DNA of 64,000 bases, taken from positions 650,001-714,000 of the forward strand of contig JAQJVL010000048.1 in assembly GCA_035578905.1 (NCBI GenBank), given 5' to 3'. The notes beneath the pieces were generated by a model. The model did not search any database, had not been told where the DNA came from, and saw only the letters and a program-made list of their open reading frames with translations. A program made the position numbers and the translations under genes. Source of the DNA: Stictocephala bisonia (Eukaryota; Arthropoda; Insecta; Hemiptera; Membracidae). How positions within the stretch are numbered: the first letter of the stretch is position 1; the number at the start of each line of letters is the position of its first letter. Below, in pieces: positions 59,201 through 64,000 of this stretch.

Positions 59201-62200
59201 TAGGTGATAAAACACACGTTGTTAACATGTGAACACGGGGTTGTGAAGTTTACTTAAACGATTATACTATTACCGAGACTATGTGCATCACTGCTCTTGT
59301 AGGTGATAAAACACACGATGTTAACATGTAAACACGGGGTTGTGAAGTTTCCTTAAACGATTATACTATTACCGAGACTATGTGCATCACTGCTCTTGTA
59401 GGTGATAAAACACACGATGTTAACATGTAAACACGGGGTTGTGAAGTTTCCTTAAACGATTATACTATTACCGAGACTATGTGCATCATTGCTCTTGTAG
59501 GTGATAAAACACACGATGTTAACATGTAAACACGGGGTTGTGAAGTTTCCTTAAACGATTATACTATTACCGAGACTATGTGCATCATTGCTCTTGTAGG
59601 TGATAAAACACACGATGTTAACATGTAAACACGGGGTTGTGAAGTTTCCTTAAACGATTATACTATTACCGAGACTATGTGCATCATTGCTCTTGTAGGT
59701 GATAAAACACACGATGTTAACATGTAAACACGGGGTTGTGAAGTTTCCTTAAACGATTATACTATTACCGAGACTATGTGCATCACTGCTCTTTTAGGTG
59801 ATAAAACACACGATGTTAACATGTGAACACGGGGTTGTGAAGTTTACTTAAACGATTATACTATTACCGAGACTATGTGCATCACTGCTCTTGTAGGTGA
59901 TAAAACACACGATGTTAACATGTAAACACGGGGTTGTGAAGTTTCCTTAAACGATTATACTATTACCGAGACTATGTGCATCACTGCTCTTGTAGGTGAT
60001 AAAACACACGATGTTAACATGTGAACACGGGGTTGTGAAGTTTACTTAAACGATTATACTATTACCGAGACTATGTGCATCACTGCTCTTGTAGGTGATA
60101 AAACACACGATGTTAACATGTAAACACGGGGTTGTGAAGTTTCCTTAAACGATTATACTATTACCGAGACTATGTGCATCACTGCTCTTGTAGGTGATAA
60201 AACACACGATGTTAACATGTGAACACGGGGTTGTGAAGTTTACTTAAACGATTATACTATTACCGAGACTATGTGCATCACTGCTCTTGTAGGTGATAAA
60301 ACACACGATGTTAACATGTAAACACGGGGTTGTGAAGTTTCCTTAAACGATTATACTATTACCGAGACTATGTGCATCACTGCTCTTGTAGGTGATAAAA
60401 CACACGATGTTAACATGTAAACACGGGGTTGTGAAGTTTCCTTAAACGATTATACTATTACCGAGACTATGTGCATCATTGCTCTTGTAGGTGATAAAAC
60501 ACACGATGTTAACATGTAAACACGGGGTTGTGAAGTTTCCTTAAACGATTATACTATTACCGAGACTATGTGCATCACTGCTCTTGTAGGTGTAAAACAC
60601 ACGATGTTAACATGTAAACACGGGGTTGTGAAGTTTCCTTAAACGATTATACTATTACCGAGACTATGTGCATCACTGCTCTTGTAGGTGATAAAACACA
60701 CGATGTTAACATGTAAACACGGGGTTGTGAAGTTTCCTTAAACGATTATACTATTACCGAGACTATGTGCATCACTGCTCTTGTAGGTGATAAAACACAC
60801 GATGTTAACATGTAAACACGGGGTTGTGAAGTTTCCTTAAACGATTATACTATTACCGAGACTATGTGCATCACTGCTCTTGTAGGTAATAAAACACACA
60901 ATGTTAACATGTAAACACGGGGTTGTGAAGTTTCCTTAAACGATTATACTATTACCGAGACTATGTGCATCACTGCTCTTGTAGGTGATAAAACACACGA
61001 TGTTAACATGTAAACACGGGGTTGTGAAGTTTCCTTAAACGATTATACTATTACCGAGACTATGTGCATCACTGCTCTTGTAGGTGATAAAACACACGAT
61101 GTTAACATGTAAACACGGGGTTGTGAAGTTTCCTTAAACGATTATACTATTACCGAGACTATGTGCATCACTGCTCTTGTAGGTGATAAAACACACGATG
61201 TTAACATGTAAACACGGGGTTGTGAAGTTTCCTTAAACGATTATACTATTACCGAGACTATGTGCATCACTGCTCTTGTAGGTGATAAAACACACGATGT
61301 TAACATGTAAACACGGGGTTGTGAAGTTTCCTTAAACGATTATACTATTACCGAGACTATGTGCATCACTGCTCTTGTAGGTGATAAAACACACGATGTT
61401 AACATGTAAACACGGGGTTGTGAAGTTTCCTTAAACGATTATACTATTACCGAGACTATGTGCATCACTGCTCTTGTAGGTGATAAAACACACGATGTTA
61501 ACATGTAAACACGGGGTTGTGAAGTTTCCTTAAACGATTATACTATTACCGAGACTATGTGCATCATTGCTCTTGTAGGTGATAAAACACACGATGTTAA
61601 CATGTAAACACGGGGTTGTGAAGTTTCCTTAAACGATTATACTATTACCGAGACTATGTGCATCATTGCTCTTGTAGGTGATAAAACACACGATGTTAAC
61701 ATGTAAACACGGGGCTGTGAAGTTTCCTTAAACGATTATACTATTACCGAGACTATGTGCATCACTGCTCTTGTAGGTGATAAAACACACGATGTTAACA
61801 TGTAAACACGGGGTTGTGAAGTTTACTTAAACGATTATACTATTACCGAGACTATGTGCATCACTGCTCTTATAGGTGATAAAACACACGATGTTAACAT
61901 GTAAACACGGGGTTGTGAAGTTTCCTTAAACGATTATACTATTACCGAGACTATGTGCATCACTGCTCTTGTAGGTGATAAAACACACGATGTTAACATG
62001 TAAACACGGGGTTGTGAAGTTTCCTTAAACGATTATACTATTACCGAGACTATGTGCATCATTGCTCTTGTAGGTGATAAAACACACGATGTTAACATGT
62101 AAACACGGGGTTGTGAAGTTTCCTTAAACGATTATACTATTACCGAGACTATGTGCATCACTGCTCTTGTAGGTGATAAAACACACGATGTTAACATGTA

Positions 62201-63566
62201 AACACGGGGCTGTGAAGTTTACTTAAACGATCATACTATTACGGAGACTATGTGCATCATTGCTCTTGTAGGTGATAAAACACGATGTTAACATGTAAAC
62301 ACGGGGTTGTGAAGTTTACTTAAACGATTATACTATTACCGAGACTATGTGCATCACTGCTCTTGTAGGTAATAAAACACACGATGTTAACATGTAAACA
62401 CGGGGTTGTGAAGTTTCCTTAAACGATTATACTATTACCGAGACTATGTGCATCACTGCTCTTGTAGGTGATAAAACACACGATGTTAACATGTAAACAC
62501 GGGGTTGTGAAGTTTACTTAAACGATTATACTATTACCGAGACTATGTGCATCACTGTTCTTGTAGGTAATAAAACACACGATGTTAACATGTAAACACG
62601 GGGTTGTGAAGTTTACTTAAACGATTATACTATTACCGAGACTATGTGCATCATTGCTCTTGTTGGTGATAAAACACACGATGTTAACATGTAAACACGG
62701 GGTTGTGAAGTTTCCTTAAACGATTATACTATTACCGAGACTATGTGCATCACTGCTCTTGTAGGTGATAAAACACACGATGTTAACATGTAAACACGGG
62801 GTTGTGAAGTTTACTTAAACGATCATACTATTACCGAGACTATGTGCATCATTGCTCTTGTAGGTGATAAAACACGATGTTAACATGTAAACACGGGGTT
62901 GTGAAGTTTACTTAAACGATTATACTATTACCGAGACTATGTGCATCACTGCTCTTGTAGGTGATAAAACACACGATGTTAACATGTAAACACGGAGTTG
63001 TGAAGGTTACTTAAACGATCATACTTTTACCGAGACTATGTGCATCACTGCTCTTGTAGGTAATAAAACACACGATGTTAACATGTAAACACGGAGTTGT
63101 GAAGGTTACTTAAACGATCATACTTTTACCGAGACTATGTGCATCACTGCTCTTGTAGGTGATAAAACACACGATGTTAACATGTAAACACGGGGTTGTG
63201 AAGTTTCCTTAAACGATTATACTATTACCGAGACTATGTGCATCACTGCTCTTGTAGGTAATAAAACACACGATGTTAACATGTAAACACGGGGTTGTGA
63301 AGTTTCCTTAAACGATTATACTATTACCGAGAGTATGTGCATCACTGCTCTTGTAGGTAATAAAACACACGATGTTAACATGTAAACACGGGGTTGTGAA
63401 GTTTACTTAAACGATTATACTATTACCGAGACTATGTGCATCACTGCTCTTGTAGGTAATAAAACACACGATGTTAACATGTAAACACGGGGTTGTGAAG
63501 TTTCCTTAAACGATTATACTATTACCGAGACTATGTGTATCACTGCTCTTGTAGGTGATAAAACGC
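56195..63566 (+). repeat. 99-bp satellite-like array, about 75 copies
   Basis: The unit has CACGATGTTAACATGTAAAC, ACGGGGTTGTGAAGTTT, (A/C)CTTAAACGAT, TATACTATTACCGAGAC and TATGTGCATCACTGCTCTTG blocks, then TAGGTGATAAAA. Period is 99 bp with a few 97-98-bp copies (near 56779, 60589, 62277, 62874). Two main forms alternate in blocks: GTTTACTT...GATCAT and GTTTCCTT...GATTAT. Identity is very high in the middle and lower at both edges. Each unit contains CACTGCTCTTGTAG|GTGATAAAAC, identical to the acceptor and start of the exon at 63555. Confidence 0.98.
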
Positions 63567-63681
63567 ACAATTTTGATCCCATATTTAAGGAATACACATC
63601 CGAATTCGAATGTAAGGACGGATTGAAGCACAAGAAAGCTGAGAGGGTGTTGAAGTGCTACTCTTATCCGAGTGAACATTG
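63555..63681 (+). CDS. Candidate internal exon, possible sushi (CCP) domain part
   Basis: A 127-bp open stretch is preceded by the acceptor CACTGCTCTTGTAG (ending 63554) and followed by the donor TG|GTAAGTG (GT at 63682). With two bases completing an upstream codon, it reads DKTHNFDPIFKEYTSEF and, continuing, CKDGLKHKKAERVLKC with a final W codon split by the donor. The pattern F-x-C-x-x-G, then V-L-x-C and W, resembles the second half of a sushi/complement-control module, which is found in secreted and membrane proteins. That assignment is tentative. GC content is higher than in the flanks. The first 10 bases equal the unit of the adjacent array, so the array grew from this intron/exon border. 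Partner exons are outside or not identified, and the rest of the gene must lie to the right. Confidence 0.45.
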
Positions 63682-64000
63682 GTAAGTGCATTGGTAGCTA
63701 TAGAAATAATTTAATCTATAACTTAATTTAAGTTTGATTAGTAGGACACTGAAAAGAATTTCTCTGTATTGCAGCAAAATAAGTACACTTATATGACAAT
63801 ACATGAAGTAAACAATAAATAATAATTATAAATAAAAAGATTGCAGAGATAAACCAGTTAATCATTTTAGTCAATCAACTTTATGGTTTAACATATATGT
63901 CTAATCACAAAATAATATTAATCTCAATTTCTAAAAAAATGATAACTATTTTATATTAAGTAATATAAAGTTAAAAATTAGGGCTACTTACGTATTTTTA
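63682..64000 (+). other. Probable intron after the candidate exon
   Basis: Begins GTAAGT, is AT-rich and has no open frame. No acceptor with following coding sequence is seen before the window ends. Confidence 0.35.

Noticed and set aside
56195..63566. CRISPR-like or bacterial repeat array
   Set aside because: Units are contiguous 99-bp repeats with no unique spacers, and the surrounding sequence is animal-type.

Overview
This window is AT-rich animal DNA, most likely from an insect with a large repeat-filled genome. The evidence is non-LTR retrotransposons related to known insect families, Helitron-type elements ending in CTAG, Tc1/mariner elements with an arthropod-type N-terminal domain, a hAT-type miniature element, tRNA-derived SINE heads and many tandem arrays. 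The species cannot be told from the sequence. No complete host gene is visible. The best host-gene evidence is one exon at the extreme right (63555-63681, + strand).

Left part (1-9 kb): an 85-bp array runs directly into a decayed R1/I-like non-LTR retrotransposon (reverse transcriptase plus RNase H), which is capped by a Helitron-like element. A second Helitron-like element, a 39-bp minisatellite of about 33 copies and a third Helitron-like element with internal ~185-bp repeats follow. From 9 to 15 kb the DNA is very AT-rich and almost featureless, apart from a SINE head and a dispersed repeat.

Middle (15-35 kb): retrotransposon 3' ends, an ATTCATTGG-type minisatellite, a 161-bp array with dimeric higher-order structure, a 59-bp array split by a retroelement, a 106-bp array, a hAT-type MITE, a retrotransposon C-terminal remnant and two inverted Helitron-like elements.

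Right part (35-64 kb): a decayed CR1/Jockey-type LINE (35.1-38.5 kb), a 464-bp CA microsatellite, a 2.3-kb mariner-like element with terminal inverted repeats of about 0.47 kb, a 0.9-kb mariner-like element inserted in a minisatellite, several dispersed repeat pairs, a 117-bp array and a 7.4-kb array of about 75 copies of a 99-bp unit.

The most unusual structure is this last array. It ends exactly at the candidate exon, and every unit carries a copy of that exon's 3' splice site plus the first bases of the exon. It looks like an expansion that began across an intron/exon boundary and filled the end of the intron with about 75 decoy acceptor sites. Its left edge holds an inverted unit that forms two near-perfect hairpins.
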